Source: Bacteroides mediterraneensis | Lineage (GTDB): Bacteria; Bacteroidota; Bacteroidia; Bacteroidales; Bacteroidaceae | NCBI RefSeq assembly: GCF_016900355.1 | Contig: NZ_JACJKA010000003.1 | Span: forward strand, 124,001-188,000 | DNA length: 64,000 nucleotides | Reading direction: 5' to 3' | In this document: piece by piece, positions 10,009 through 18,004 of the stretch | Position numbering within the stretch: position 1 is the stretch's first letter | Layout of the letters: every line of letters begins with the position of its first letter | Notes under the pieces: model-generated | Seen by the model: the letters and a program-made list of their open reading frames with translations, nothing else | What the model was told of the DNA's origin: nothing | The model's database searches: none | Program-made: the position numbers and the translations under genes

Positions 10009-13000
10009 TTAAAATGTCAACTGTAAACCAGCAAAGAATTCACGGTTAGCCCAATAGGTATCTCCAGAGTAGTAATAGGCTCCGTCTACACCACGATTCA
10101 AAGTTGAACCATTGTTAGGTACCTGCGGGTCAAACATGGAATATCCTGTAATAGTGAACGGATTCTTTACACCTAAATACAAACGTAAAGATTCAATGTG
10201 AGCTTTCGAAATCAATGCTTTGTCAAAAGTATAGCCCAGTGTAATACGGTTACAACGGAAGTAAGAACCATTTTCAATAAAATAGTCGGATGCCATTGTG
10301 TGATTACCATTCGGGTCATTCAGTACGGCACGAGGAACATCGGTATTCACATTGGCCGGCAATGTAATAGTTTCACCACCTGCAGTTGTAAAGGTCACAT
10401 CTTTCGCACGGAAACGATTGTTCATATCTGCCATCTGATTCTTTGCAGCATAACCACCCATCAACTCTGTTTTCCAGTTATTATAAATTTGGTTTCCAAA
10501 GTCACCTTGCCACAACATTGAAAAATCAAATCCTTTATATTCTGCCGTAATATTCAAACCAAAAGAGCAATTCGGTAAAGAAGAACCGATAAATGTCTTA
10601 TCGTCATCTGTAATTTGTCCGTCACCATTCAAGTCCACGTATTTCAAGTCTCCGGCTGCAGCAGAAGGCTGAAGACGTTCTCCCTTGCTATTTACATAAT
10701 TAGCGGCCTCTTCATCTGTACGGAACAAACCATCTGTCTTATATCCCCAGAATTGAGCTACTGGCTGTCCAACTACCGTCATCGTCACATTACCTGTACT
10801 ACAAGCACCACCGGCAAGTGAAGCATTATCACCCAAACTTGTTACTTCATTCCGATAAAGAGAGAAATTAGGAGAAATAGTCAATTTCACATCCCCAATC
10901 TGTTCACGATAAGTAGCTGAAAGTTCGATACCCCAGTTCTTCATGCTACCCACATTAGAATACATGGTATTGATATTACCTGTTGATTTAGGCAACTGTA
11001 CGGCAAGCAACATATCGGTTGTCTTACGATTATAATAATCGAACACCAAGCTGAATTTATTATTAAACATATCAAGGTCGAAACCTACGCCTGCATCTCT
11101 GGTTGTTTCCCATGACAAATCAGGATTAGCAAAATTTTCAATCAATGGAGCTGGTGCGTTAGAAGTAGTTCCCTCAGGATTAATCTGGTTAGGACCAAAG
11201 GTATAATATCTGTTGTCGGTTACCACTACTGACTGATAATCATACCGTCCAACCGCATTGGCACTACCAATCCAACCCAATGTGGCACGAAGTTTCAAGT
11301 TGTTCAACCAACTGGAAGTGGCCTCTTTCATCCAAGATTCTTCGCTTACTCTCCAACCAACAGAGAATGATGGGAAATATCCCCAACGATTGCCTTTTTT
11401 AAACTTAGAAGATTCATCTGCACGGAAATTGGCAGTAATCATATATTTGCTGTTGTATGAATACATCACTCTGGCCAGATAAGAAAAATAAGCTTCGTTA
11501 TACTGTGAACTCGTGATGTTCTGACTGTCTGGGAAACGACTTTCCGGACCGAAATCTGCATATTCATTGCTACGACCAGAAATACCAGTAGACCATCCGT
11601 CAAATTTTTCTGAAACCACGCCGACAACTCCAGACAAAGTATGTACATCATTAAAAGTCTTATCGAAAGTCAACAAGTTTTCAATAATCTCATGTCCGCT
11701 TCCTCCTTTTGTCGTAGTTTGTGAATTATATGCCTGTTTTCCATTGGCTGTTCCAAGATCATGTTCCGGAATGAGAGTGGCATCATTGTTTCTGGCAAAT
11801 GAATAGGTATAAGTCAAACGGTATTTCAACCAGTCAAAAATCTTTATTTCTCCAAAAATACTTCCCAATGCACTGATGGAACGATTGCGAAGCTTTTCAT
11901 TTCTTAAGAACCAGATCTGGTTGACCAAGTCATTTCCGTCACGTCCATTGTTACCAGTCAAGAAGAAACTACCATCTTCATTATATACTGGCAGGTTGGA
12001 AGGAGTCTGCAAAGTATTCATCAAAGAGGCACCCGTAAAGCCATTTGTTCTGCTATAATTGGCAAAGATACGACCACCGTAAGTAAAACGACCCACAGTA
12101 CCTTGTACATTGGCATAGATGTTATCCACTTTCACATCTTCTGTATGCATCTTATCATCATTGTCTGCATGTGTGGCACCAATACGATAGCTGGCATATT
12201 TACTACCTCCACTTACTGACAAGTCATATTTCTGATAGTTTGTATTGCTAAAATATTCATCCCACCAGTCTGTGCTACCAAGCGGGTTACTTGGATTTGC
12301 CACACCTGTCGGAACTGTTTTATTCCATGTGCCATTGGCAATTGCATTCGCATCGGAGGAATTATAATAAAGTTCATTTACATAAACGGCATAGTCATAA
12401 GGATTCAACATGTCTACCTTACTTGTATTTGAACCAAAACCGGCATATGCATTAAAACTTACTTTCGGTTTTCCTTCAGCTCCCTTTTTCGTAGTGACCA
12501 CAATTACACCATTTGCACCACGCACACCGTAGATAGCACACGAAGCTGCATCCTTCAACACCTGAATAGACTCAATTTCATTATCATTCGGAATATTACC
12601 AGAAGCGTCAATGATACCATCTACTACCCACAACGGGTCTGTACTACCTGTAATAGAAGAAGTACCACGAATACGAATCTTACCACCTGATACATTCACA
12701 CCTGCCGTACTTCCCTGCAAGGCATCTGTAATTCCACCCGGAGACTTCAAAACTTCCTTTGGGCTTAAAGTGGCAATTGCTGAAGTCAAATCTTCTTTTT
12801 TCTGAGTACCATATCCTACTACTACGACATCATCCAGTAATTGCGTGTCTTCTTTCAACGTAACAGTCAGGTCTGTTCTGCCAGCAACCGAAATTTCCTG
12901 ACTTTTATATCCTACAAAAGATACCACAATCACTGAATTAGAAGGTACATTCAATGTAAATCCCCCTTCAAAATCTGTAATTGTACCATTAGTCGTACCT

Positions 13001-13149
13001 TTCTGAAGCACACTCGCTCCAATAACCGACTCCCCAGTTCCATCTTTAACGACTCCTTTTACGGTAATATTTTGGGACAAAGCCCATAAAGGAATCATAC
13101 AAAACAATATGAATAGCCATGTCAGGCGTAAATTAAAAGAGTTTTTCAT
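10009..13149 (-). CDS. SusC/RagA-family TonB-dependent oligosaccharide transporter
   Basis: 1046 aa, standard for SusC. A signal peptide ends near WALSQ, then comes a carboxypeptidase-D-like regulatory domain (ITVKGVVKDGTGESVIGASV, about 28-110), the TonB-box region DDVVVVGYGTQKKEDLTS, a plug domain with IRGTSSITGSTDPLWVVDG and GVRGANGVIVVTTKKG, and a 22-strand barrel ending in an aromatic residue (FFAGLQLTF). It has no N-terminal STN domain, so it is not expected to signal to an anti-sigma factor. It forms the import channel with the SusD-like partner 6 bp downstream. Transcription probably begins at a TACATTTG box about 150 bp upstream. Confidence 0.95.
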   Translation of the reverse strand: MKNSFNLRLTWLFILFCMIPLWALSQNITVKGVVKDGTGESVIGASVLQKGTTNGTITDFEGGFTLNVPSNSVIVVSFVGYKSQEISVAGRTDLTVTLKEDTQLLDDVVVVGYGTQKKEDLTSAIATLSPKEVLKSPGGITDALQGSTAGVNVSGGKIRIRGTSSITGSTDPLWVVDGIIDASGNIPNDNEIESIQVLKDAASCAIYGVRGANGVIVVTTKKGAEGKPKVSFNAYAGFGSNTSKVDMLNPYDYAVYVNELYYNSSDANAIANGTWNKTVPTGVANPSNPLGSTDWWDEYFSNTNYQKYDLSVSGGSKYASYRIGATHADNDDKMHTEDVKVDNIYANVQGTVGRFTYGGRIFANYSRTNGFTGASLMNTLQTPSNLPVYNEDGSFFLTGNNGRDGNDLVNQIWFLRNEKLRNRSISALGSIFGEIKIFDWLKYRLTYTYSFARNNDATLIPEHDLGTANGKQAYNSQTTTKGGSGHEIIENLLTFDKTFNDVHTLSGVVGVVSEKFDGWSTGISGRSNEYADFGPESRFPDSQNITSSQYNEAYFSYLARVMYSYNSKYMITANFRADESSKFKKGNRWGYFPSFSVGWRVSEESWMKEATSSWLNNLKLRATLGWIGSANAVGRYDYQSVVVTDNRYYTFGPNQINPEGTTSNAPAPLIENFANPDLSWETTRDAGVGFDLDMFNNKFSLVFDYYNRKTTDMLLAVQLPKSTGNINTMYSNVGSMKNWGIELSATYREQIGDVKLTISPNFSLYRNEVTSLGDNASLAGGACSTGNVTMTVVGQPVAQFWGYKTDGLFRTDEEAANYVNSKGERLQPSAAAGDLKYVDLNGDGQITDDDKTFIGSSLPNCSFGLNITAEYKGFDFSMLWQGDFGNQIYNNWKTELMGGYAAKNQMADMNNRFRAKDVTFTTAGGETITLPANVNTDVPRAVLNDPNGNHTMASDYFIENGSYFRCNRITLGYTFDKALISKAHIESLRLYLGVKNPFTITGYSMFDPQVPNNGSTLNRGVDGAYYYSGDTYWANREFFAGLQLTF

Positions 13150-13423
13150 TATAGTTGTATGTTTAAAAGTTAATAAATTTCTTTCTTACTTACCAAGTAA
13201 TAATTCTTCCATTATTATTACTTCATCCTCCATTATACCTTGTTGTGTTCATACGCATTTCATTTAAGATTACACATTTACAAATCATTTAACATGTCAC
13301 AAATGTAATTCTTAATAAATGAAAGAAATTATACCATATTACAAACACGCATATTATATGTTACATCCTACTCACACGTGTAACATTTTCTTTATGCCAT
13401 GATACATTTAGGCTATAAAACAT
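13150..13423 (-). promoter_or_regulatory. Promoter and leader region of susC
   Basis: No gene is seen here. Read leftward, TACATTTG at 13307-13300 matches the -7 box and equals the proposed -7 box of the GH43 gene at 3695. This gives a 5' leader of roughly 145 nt. Further upstream an inverted pair, TGTTACA (13359-13365) and TGTAACA (13379-13385), separated by 13 bp, is a candidate activator site. A reading frame across 13361-13588 only translates the palindrome array and is not taken as a gene. Confidence 0.45.
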
Positions 13424-13444
13424 AAAAAAGGCCTTTTCAAGGCC
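13424..13444 (-). terminator. Intrinsic terminator of the membrane protein/regulator operon
   Basis: GGCCTT-TTC-AAGGCC at 13430-13444 is a perfect hairpin; read leftward it is followed by six T. It lies beyond the palindrome array, so the array would be part of the 3' untranslated RNA of the operon ending at 13618. Confidence 0.65.
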
Positions 13445-13449
13445 ATAAA

Positions 13450-13575
13450 AAACGCCTTTGCGTTTCATCTGAAACACAAGGACGTTTGAACCAAAACGCA
13501 AGGACGTTTTACTTGAAACGCAAGTGCGTTTAAAACAAAACGCAAGTACATTTGATGCCAAACGTACTTGCGTTT
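13450..13575. repeat. Palindrome array A1: six units, exact 22-bp period
   Basis: Six 16-bp imperfect palindromes start at 13450, 13472, 13494, 13516, 13538 and 13560. The consensus is AAACGC-AAGN-GCGTTT with 6-bp variable spacers (for example CATCTG, GAACCA, TACTTG). The best unit, AAACGCAAGTGCGTTT at 13516, has perfect 6-bp arms and a 4-base centre. The array lies directly after the 3' end of the winged-helix regulator gene. The same unit and period recur at 46028-46152. Confidence 0.95.
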
Positions 13576-13587
13576 TTTCACGAGACA

Positions 13588-13626
13588 TTTCAGGTCCCTA
13601 AAAGTCCTCCAAAATCCTCAAAATCC
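13588..13626. repeat. Flank shared with the array at 46028
   Basis: This stretch begins TTTCAGG and continues with CC, AAAA, TCC, TCCAAA and CAAAATC blocks. It aligns over about 39 bp with 46156-46195, in the same position and orientation relative to the palindromes. The repeated unit is therefore larger than the palindromes alone. It overlaps the last codons of the winged-helix gene. Confidence 0.6.
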
Positions 13627-13905
13627 CGGAAGGTATTCTTTCAATGCCTCCACATATTCCGCCATGGCTTCCCTGCCTTTCGAAGTCATCCGGCAAACGG
13701 TACGAGGCTTTTTGCCCACAAAGCTTTTCTCTACTTCGATGTAACCGGCCTCACTCAGTTTGTCGAGCTGCACACTGAGGTTGCCGGCTGTGGCCTGGGT
13801 CTGCTCTTTCAGATATACGAACTCAGCCTCTTCCACCGACAAAAGAATCGACATCACCGCCAGCCGCAACTGGGAATGGAGCAACGGATTTAATTCCTTC
13901 AACAT
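13618..13905 (-). CDS. Small winged-helix transcriptional regulator
   Basis: 95 aa, one winged-helix DNA-binding domain of the MarR/PF13601 type. The N-terminal helices (LNPLLHSQLRLAVMSILLS) lead to the recognition region QATAGNLSVQLDKLSEAGYI, then the wing VEKSFVGKKPRTVCRMTSKG and a dimerisation helix. No ligand domain is present. Its start overlaps the end of the upstream membrane protein gene by 7 bp, so the two are co-translated. Proteins of this pairing are usually autoregulators. Two perfect GTTTAT-TTT-ATAAAC palindromes in the operon's promoter region are the obvious candidates for its operator. Confidence 0.85.
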   Translation of the reverse strand: MLKELNPLLHSQLRLAVMSILLSVEEAEFVYLKEQTQATAGNLSVQLDKLSEAGYIEVEKSFVGKKPRTVCRMTSKGREAMAEYVEALKEYLPGF

Positions 13906-14516
13906 ACCTGACGCGCTTTACGGTTCAGATAATGGCCGGGCAAAACCATCATCACCAAAAACGACAATCCGAAATACAGATTCCAGTCGACCGTAGAAGA
14001 CTGGTGGATGGTATAGGCCATCAGCATATAGATGGCAAAACAGAAAGCCACCAGCGGACACCACGTCACCAAGCGGCTGCGGATAACCACCCCGGTGATG
14101 GAAACCCCAATGCCGCAATAAAGCAGGGACAGAGGAAACATCAATGAAAAATCCACTCTTCCATAACAAAAAGTCAGCAAACACATGATAAGTACCGTCA
14201 GCACAAACAGACTGCCTATCACTTTCCAAACCTGCATAATGGCACGGTCAGTATAAGTAATCACCTCAGCCACCTGCCGACGCTGCTCCCAAAGCATGAA
14301 GCCCCAGAACAAAAACATAGTGAACCAACCAAAGTTCCAGCGAGCATCCCCCGTGTAGTACACCAACAAGAACAACAAGACCGAAAGGGCGGTGGTGAAA
14401 TAGCCCCAGTAAAGAAACTGGTTGCCACTGCCCACTTCCAAATTTTTCCGTGTGGAATGAATCATTTGCGAAATCAGTTCCAAACTTTCCCGTTCTGACA
14501 ATTTCTTTTCTTCCAT
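13899..14516 (-). CDS. Membrane protein, partner of the winged-helix regulator
   Basis: 205 aa. An N-terminal cytoplasmic segment of about 35 residues (MEEKKLSERESLELISQMI) precedes roughly six predicted transmembrane segments, for example FTTALSVLLFLLVYYTG, FGWFTMFLFWGFMLW, VIGSLFVLTVLIMCLLTF and LSFLVMMVLPGHYL. No catalytic motif is recognised. It is the first gene of a two-gene operon with the regulator; genes of this shape are common beside such regulators in Bacteroidales and have no assigned biochemical function that I can name. It may sense or respond to membrane state, but that is inference. Confidence 0.75.
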   Translation of the reverse strand: MEEKKLSERESLELISQMIHSTRKNLEVGSGNQFLYWGYFTTALSVLLFLLVYYTGDARWNFGWFTMFLFWGFMLWEQRRQVAEVITYTDRAIMQVWKVIGSLFVLTVLIMCLLTFCYGRVDFSLMFPLSLLYCGIGVSITGVVIRSRLVTWCPLVAFCFAIYMLMAYTIHQSSTVDWNLYFGLSFLVMMVLPGHYLNRKARQVC

Positions 14517-14551
14517 AAGGCACTCATTTTAGAGGTTTCAAACTAAATATA

Positions 14552-14566
14552 GTTTATTTTATAAAC
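14552..14566. promoter_or_regulatory. Operator-like palindrome, copy 2 (leader)
   Basis: Perfect GTTTAT-TTT-ATAAAC, identical to the copy at 14632-14646 within an 18-bp direct repeat. It lies between the promoter and the start codon at 14516. Confidence 0.7.
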
Positions 14567-14618
14567 CATAAACTGATAAATAAAAGCAAGGAGGCGCGCT
14601 TCTCTTTTGCTTTCACCA

Positions 14619-14650
14619 CAAAGATAAATAAGTTTATTTTATAAACCAAA
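14619..14650 (-). promoter_or_regulatory. Promoter with operator filling the -33/-7 spacer
   Basis: Read leftward, TTTG (14650-14647), a 20-nt spacer and TATCTTTG (14626-14619) form an excellent Bacteroidetes promoter for the operon starting at 14516. The spacer contains the perfect palindrome GTTTAT-TTT-ATAAAC at 14632-14646, directly abutting the -33 box. A bound dimer would block sigma-factor access. Confidence 0.8.
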
Positions 14651-14672
14651 TAAATCAAGAAGAAAAATAGAT

Positions 14673-14708
14673 AAAAAAAGCCGCTCCAATCTTCCCGACT
14701 GAAACGGC
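14673..14708 (-). terminator. Intrinsic terminator of the cytochrome operon
   Basis: Read leftward, GCCGTTTCAGT pairs (with G-U pairs) with ATTGGAGCGGC and is followed by TTTTTTT. It is 28 bp after the peroxidase stop codon. Confidence 0.75.
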
Positions 14709-14735
14709 CTTCAGGTAGATTATAAAGGTATAGTC

Positions 14736-16124
14736 TTATTTCTTCGAATCATTCGCATTCGTCAACAACTTGCCCTCATATTCTCCGGTCAAGGTCTTCA
14801 AGAATGCGACAATCTGTTTCACTTCCTGCTGTGACAGGTTCACACCGACTTCATACTTAGCCATAGCTACCACCGCATCTTCCAGTGTAGCCTGAGTAGC
14901 ATCATGGAAATAAGGCGCAGTCATAGCTATGTTACGCAAACCGGGCACTTTAAAGCGGTGACGGTCTCTTTCGTTCTTGGTTTCCTTGTAACGGCCGTTA
15001 TCTTCTACGGTCAGTTCCGTACCACGGTCAGCAAAGTAGTCAGCTTTGATTCCCATCAGTTCATACGACTGTCCACCCATGTTTTCACCGACATGGCAAG
15101 TAGCGCAGTTGTATTTCTTGAACAAATCGTATCCAGACACTTCTTCTGCATTCATGGCTGTCTTATCCCCTTTCAGATACTTGTCGAAACGAGAATTCGG
15201 AGTCAGCAAGGTTCTTTCAAACTCCTGAATGGCATTCGTAATGTTGGCCTCGTTAATACCGTCAGGATATACTTCCGTAAATGCCTTGCTGAATGCGGCG
15301 TCTGCTTTCAGCTTATCACAGATTTCATCGAACGACTTGCAAGCCATTTCTACCGGATTCAAAGGAGGTCCGGCTGCCTGGTCGGCCAACGTAGCCGCAC
15401 GTCCGTCCCAGAACTGCACAAAGTTATACAATGCATTGTAAACTGTCGGAGCATTTACCCCTCCGTGCTGTCCACCGACACCTTCTGAGAAAGCTTTGTT
15501 GTCCACACCACCGGTATTCAATCCGTGGCAAGAAGAACAAGACACGGTGTTATCGGCCGACAGACGTACGTCATGGAACAACATCTTACCCAATATCACC
15601 TTACGCATATCCACCGGCACGGAATCCTGTACCGGACGAACAGCCTCGTTCGCCCACTGCTTATCGGCCAACAGATTCGGATAGGAAGCCGCACGTTGAG
15701 ATTTCACCCAAGCAAGTGCCATCTGTGTCTCCGTATCGGTCAGCGAAGAACCCCAGTGAACAAGGTAATACTTGGCCAACGGCATCGTACCATCGGCAAT
15801 CACTTTTTCCACCTTGGCCAGATCCACTTCATTGATTTTTTCGCCCTTTTTCAATGCCTCTACCATCGGAATCATGTCAAAAGAACGATAGCCCAAGCGG
15901 ACATCTTCTTTCACCAGTTTGCCTGCTATCGGGAAGCCCGCATAGAAAGGCAACTTCGGATTGGCTGAATGGCAAGCCATACAGCCACTACTTTCAATGA
16001 TTTCTTCCATTTGCGCATTACTTTCTAGGCTGGCTGAAGGTGCTCTATTCACCAACCGGTACACTACGCATAGTACGATGACTACCACCAGTACGGAAAG
16101 AATAATCTTCGAACTTTTTTTCAT
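14736..16124 (-). CDS. Tri-haem cytochrome c peroxidase (MauG/CcpA family)
   Basis: 462 aa. Residues 6-22 form an uncleaved membrane anchor or signal. Three CXXCH haem-c sites are visible: C48MAC51H52 in an N-terminal haem-binding domain, CSSCH near residue 196, and CATCH near residue 342; the last two belong to the di-haem peroxidase core. The core motifs (NAPTVYNALYN, FWDGRAATLADQA, FKVPGLRNIAMTAPYFHD) are typical of bacterial di-haem peroxidases, which reduce periplasmic hydrogen peroxide with electrons from the respiratory chain. The extra N-terminal haem may accept electrons from a quinol oxidase. It ends an operon that begins with resB and ccsA, which would attach its haems. Confidence 0.9.
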   Translation of the reverse strand: MKKSSKIILSVLVVVIVLCVVYRLVNRAPSASLESNAQMEEIIESSGCMACHSANPKLPFYAGFPIAGKLVKEDVRLGYRSFDMIPMVEALKKGEKINEVDLAKVEKVIADGTMPLAKYYLVHWGSSLTDTETQMALAWVKSQRAASYPNLLADKQWANEAVRPVQDSVPVDMRKVILGKMLFHDVRLSADNTVSCSSCHGLNTGGVDNKAFSEGVGGQHGGVNAPTVYNALYNFVQFWDGRAATLADQAAGPPLNPVEMACKSFDEICDKLKADAAFSKAFTEVYPDGINEANITNAIQEFERTLLTPNSRFDKYLKGDKTAMNAEEVSGYDLFKKYNCATCHVGENMGGQSYELMGIKADYFADRGTELTVEDNGRYKETKNERDRHRFKVPGLRNIAMTAPYFHDATQATLEDAVVAMAKYEVGVNLSQQEVKQIVAFLKTLTGEYEGKLLTNANDSKK

Positions 16125-16173
16125 AAAAGAATGAATTTAAAAATTAAACAACCAGTATATATTATAAATAAGA

Positions 16174-16956
16174 CTATGAACGAGAATACAAGTGCACACT
16201 TTGCCGGGCCGCCGGAAGGTAATTCACCCCGTACCAGCACATCTGGAGCGAGAGGAAAGACACAATCAGTATCCAGTAAAGCGTACGGGCAGAAGCACTT
16301 CTGAACAAACGCAGGTGTACATACAGCAGGTAACCGGTCCAAGTCACTGCCGCCCAGGTTTCTTTCGGGTCCCAGCTCCAGTAATGCCCCCAAGCCGCCT
16401 TTGCCCAAATGGCTCCGGTAAGCATCCCCACCGTCAGAAAGGCCAGTCCGGTATACACCAGCTTATCGGCAGCTTCCAAATAATTGGACCGATGCTTGAA
16501 AAGTCCCATACACGACAGGATAAAGGCGCATCCCAGCACAGAATAAGAAAACATATAGATGGTGACATGGGGAATAAACCACGGACTCTGCAAGGCAGGC
16601 ATGAGCGACTGGTCATGAATCTCCGGTTTCAGGATATTGACAAGGGCAAAGACCGCCCCCACCACCGTAGAAAAGCACAAAATCCAAGGATATTTCCAAC
16701 GGATATACGTCAACAGGCCGGAGACGCCCATAAAAAAGGAATACCATAACCGAGTTTCTCCCATGGTGCGCAAAGGAGGACGCTGCAAAGAAATCCAAAA
16801 TCCGGCAATAAACACCGCAAACACCGCGATGCCCAACGAGGTCAGCAGAATGGCCCAGCGACTCCGTTCTCTCGAGAACAAAGCAAATGCCGCGCCACTT
16901 GCCCACAAAACAATCGCCGACAGGGCAAACCATTCAAAATTATTCCACGTAATCAT
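16174..16956 (-). CDS. ccsA: Cytochrome c biogenesis protein CcsA (haem handling, system II)
   Basis: 260 aa with about eight transmembrane segments. The haem-handling tryptophan-rich signature of the family is intact: WGHYWSWDPKETWAAVTW at about residues 190-207. His residues usable as external haem ligands lie in FIPHVTIYMF and in the C-terminal part. System II CcsA works with ResB/CcsB to move haem across the membrane and attach it to CXXCH motifs. The gene is 43 bp from resB upstream and 49 bp from the peroxidase downstream, all on one strand. Confidence 0.9.
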   Translation of the reverse strand: MITWNNFEWFALSAIVLWASGAAFALFSRERSRWAILLTSLGIAVFAVFIAGFWISLQRPPLRTMGETRLWYSFFMGVSGLLTYIRWKYPWILCFSTVVGAVFALVNILKPEIHDQSLMPALQSPWFIPHVTIYMFSYSVLGCAFILSCMGLFKHRSNYLEAADKLVYTGLAFLTVGMLTGAIWAKAAWGHYWSWDPKETWAAVTWTGYLLYVHLRLFRSASARTLYWILIVSFLSLQMCWYGVNYLPAARQSVHLYSRS

Positions 16957-16999
16957 TTAAGCAAAACATTAGTTTTTTAAGTCTAGTCATCTGAAATTC

Positions 17000-17887
17000 T
17001 TAGTATGAAGCTCTTCGTTGCCTGTTCGGCCCAGCCAAGAACAACAGGCAACTCCCGCATAACATCATTACAATGCCCAGCCACATAAGATATTTCAAAG
17101 GCTCACGCACAATTTGAACCACACAATACTGCGGTTCGGGTGACCGTACATCGTAGGAAGTCAGATAATAATCGTCCATCCAATTGGCCGCATAAGGATG
17201 ATTCACTTCCAAATGAGCCTGTTTCCCATCTATCGTGACCTCGGCAAAGAAATGACGAGGAGCTCCATTAGGATAATGCTCTACCGTAAAATCTGTCAAT
17301 TGCAATTTTTGAGGCAGATAAACCTTAGCCCCCTGCTCTGTAAAGGCTTCATTGGTAGGCGAAGTCCGGAATACGGGAATACGCAAGGTCTGTTCTTCGG
17401 CACTGCCAATGAATCCAGCGAAAAGAGCCAGCCACAATCCCGCATGATTGAGCACGAAACGCCACCGGTTCCGCCCCGGAAGGAAGCATCTCCTCAGGGT
17501 AATCATCCCTAAATGGGTAAGCAATACAAACAGACTCGTCACAAAAATCCAGGAAGAAGTAAAATGATAGCATCCCAAACGGGAAAAGACACCTGATTTT
17601 TCCGCTATTTCCTGTGCGGACAGTTGAGGAAACAGTCCCACAACCAGACAACCGGCCAGAAACCACCCGAGTGTCCAGTAGGTACACTGCGGGGAAAGCC
17701 ATAGTCTGACAGCTTCGGAAGAACGCTTTTCTTTATAGGCGTACCACATCCCTCCTATCCAAAGCAAGGCTAAAAGGACATCCAGCGGAAAGGAAAAGAA
17801 CGTAAACGGGAAATTGCCAAACACACATTGAGCCGCCACCGAAAGCAATAATAATAAAATGAATAGCAAGTTAGTCTTTAAGTTCAT
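17000..17887 (-). CDS. ResB-like cytochrome c biogenesis protein (system II)
   Basis: About 295 aa from the ATG at 17887; an upstream in-frame extension to 17962 lacks membrane character and is rejected. Transmembrane segments are seen at the N-terminus (LLFILLLLLSVAAQCVFG), around residues 35-50, 75-92, 110-130, 150-170, and near the C-terminus (LKYLMWLGIVMMLCGSCLLF). A periplasmic domain lies between the last two (about 175-265). This is the shortened ResB form that pairs with a separate CcsA, rather than the fused CcsBA. It is the first gene of the resB-ccsA-peroxidase operon. Confidence 0.8.
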   Translation of the reverse strand: MNLKTNLLFILLLLLSVAAQCVFGNFPFTFFSFPLDVLLALLWIGGMWYAYKEKRSSEAVRLWLSPQCTYWTLGWFLAGCLVVGLFPQLSAQEIAEKSGVFSRLGCYHFTSSWIFVTSLFVLLTHLGMITLRRCFLPGRNRWRFVLNHAGLWLALFAGFIGSAEEQTLRIPVFRTSPTNEAFTEQGAKVYLPQKLQLTDFTVEHYPNGAPRHFFAEVTIDGKQAHLEVNHPYAANWMDDYYLTSYDVRSPEPQYCVVQIVREPLKYLMWLGIVMMLCGSCLLFLAGPNRQRRASY

Positions 17888-17959
17888 ACATCCATGATTT
17901 ATGAAACTGGTGCAAAGATAAGAACTTAATTGAACTTTACAACAAAATTGTAAAGAGAA

Positions 17960-17996
17960 CAAACCTATTCCCTCTTAAAACAAGGAAACAGGTTTG
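17960..17996 (-). terminator. Weak terminator after fucP
   Basis: CAAACCTATTCC pairs imperfectly with GGAAACAGGTTTG around an 11-12 nt loop, followed leftward by a T-rich stretch. It separates fucP from resB. Confidence 0.45.
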
Positions 17997-18004
17997 CCAG
18001 TTTC

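Noticed and set aside
13450-13575. Arrays as CRISPR
   Set aside because: Repeats are 16 bp and palindromic, spacers only 6 bp, and no cas genes are present.
13361-13588. 75-aa leftward reading frame
   Set aside because: It only translates array A1 and adjacent AT-rich DNA; 22 is not a multiple of 3, so the frame shifts through the repeat and has no protein-like pattern.
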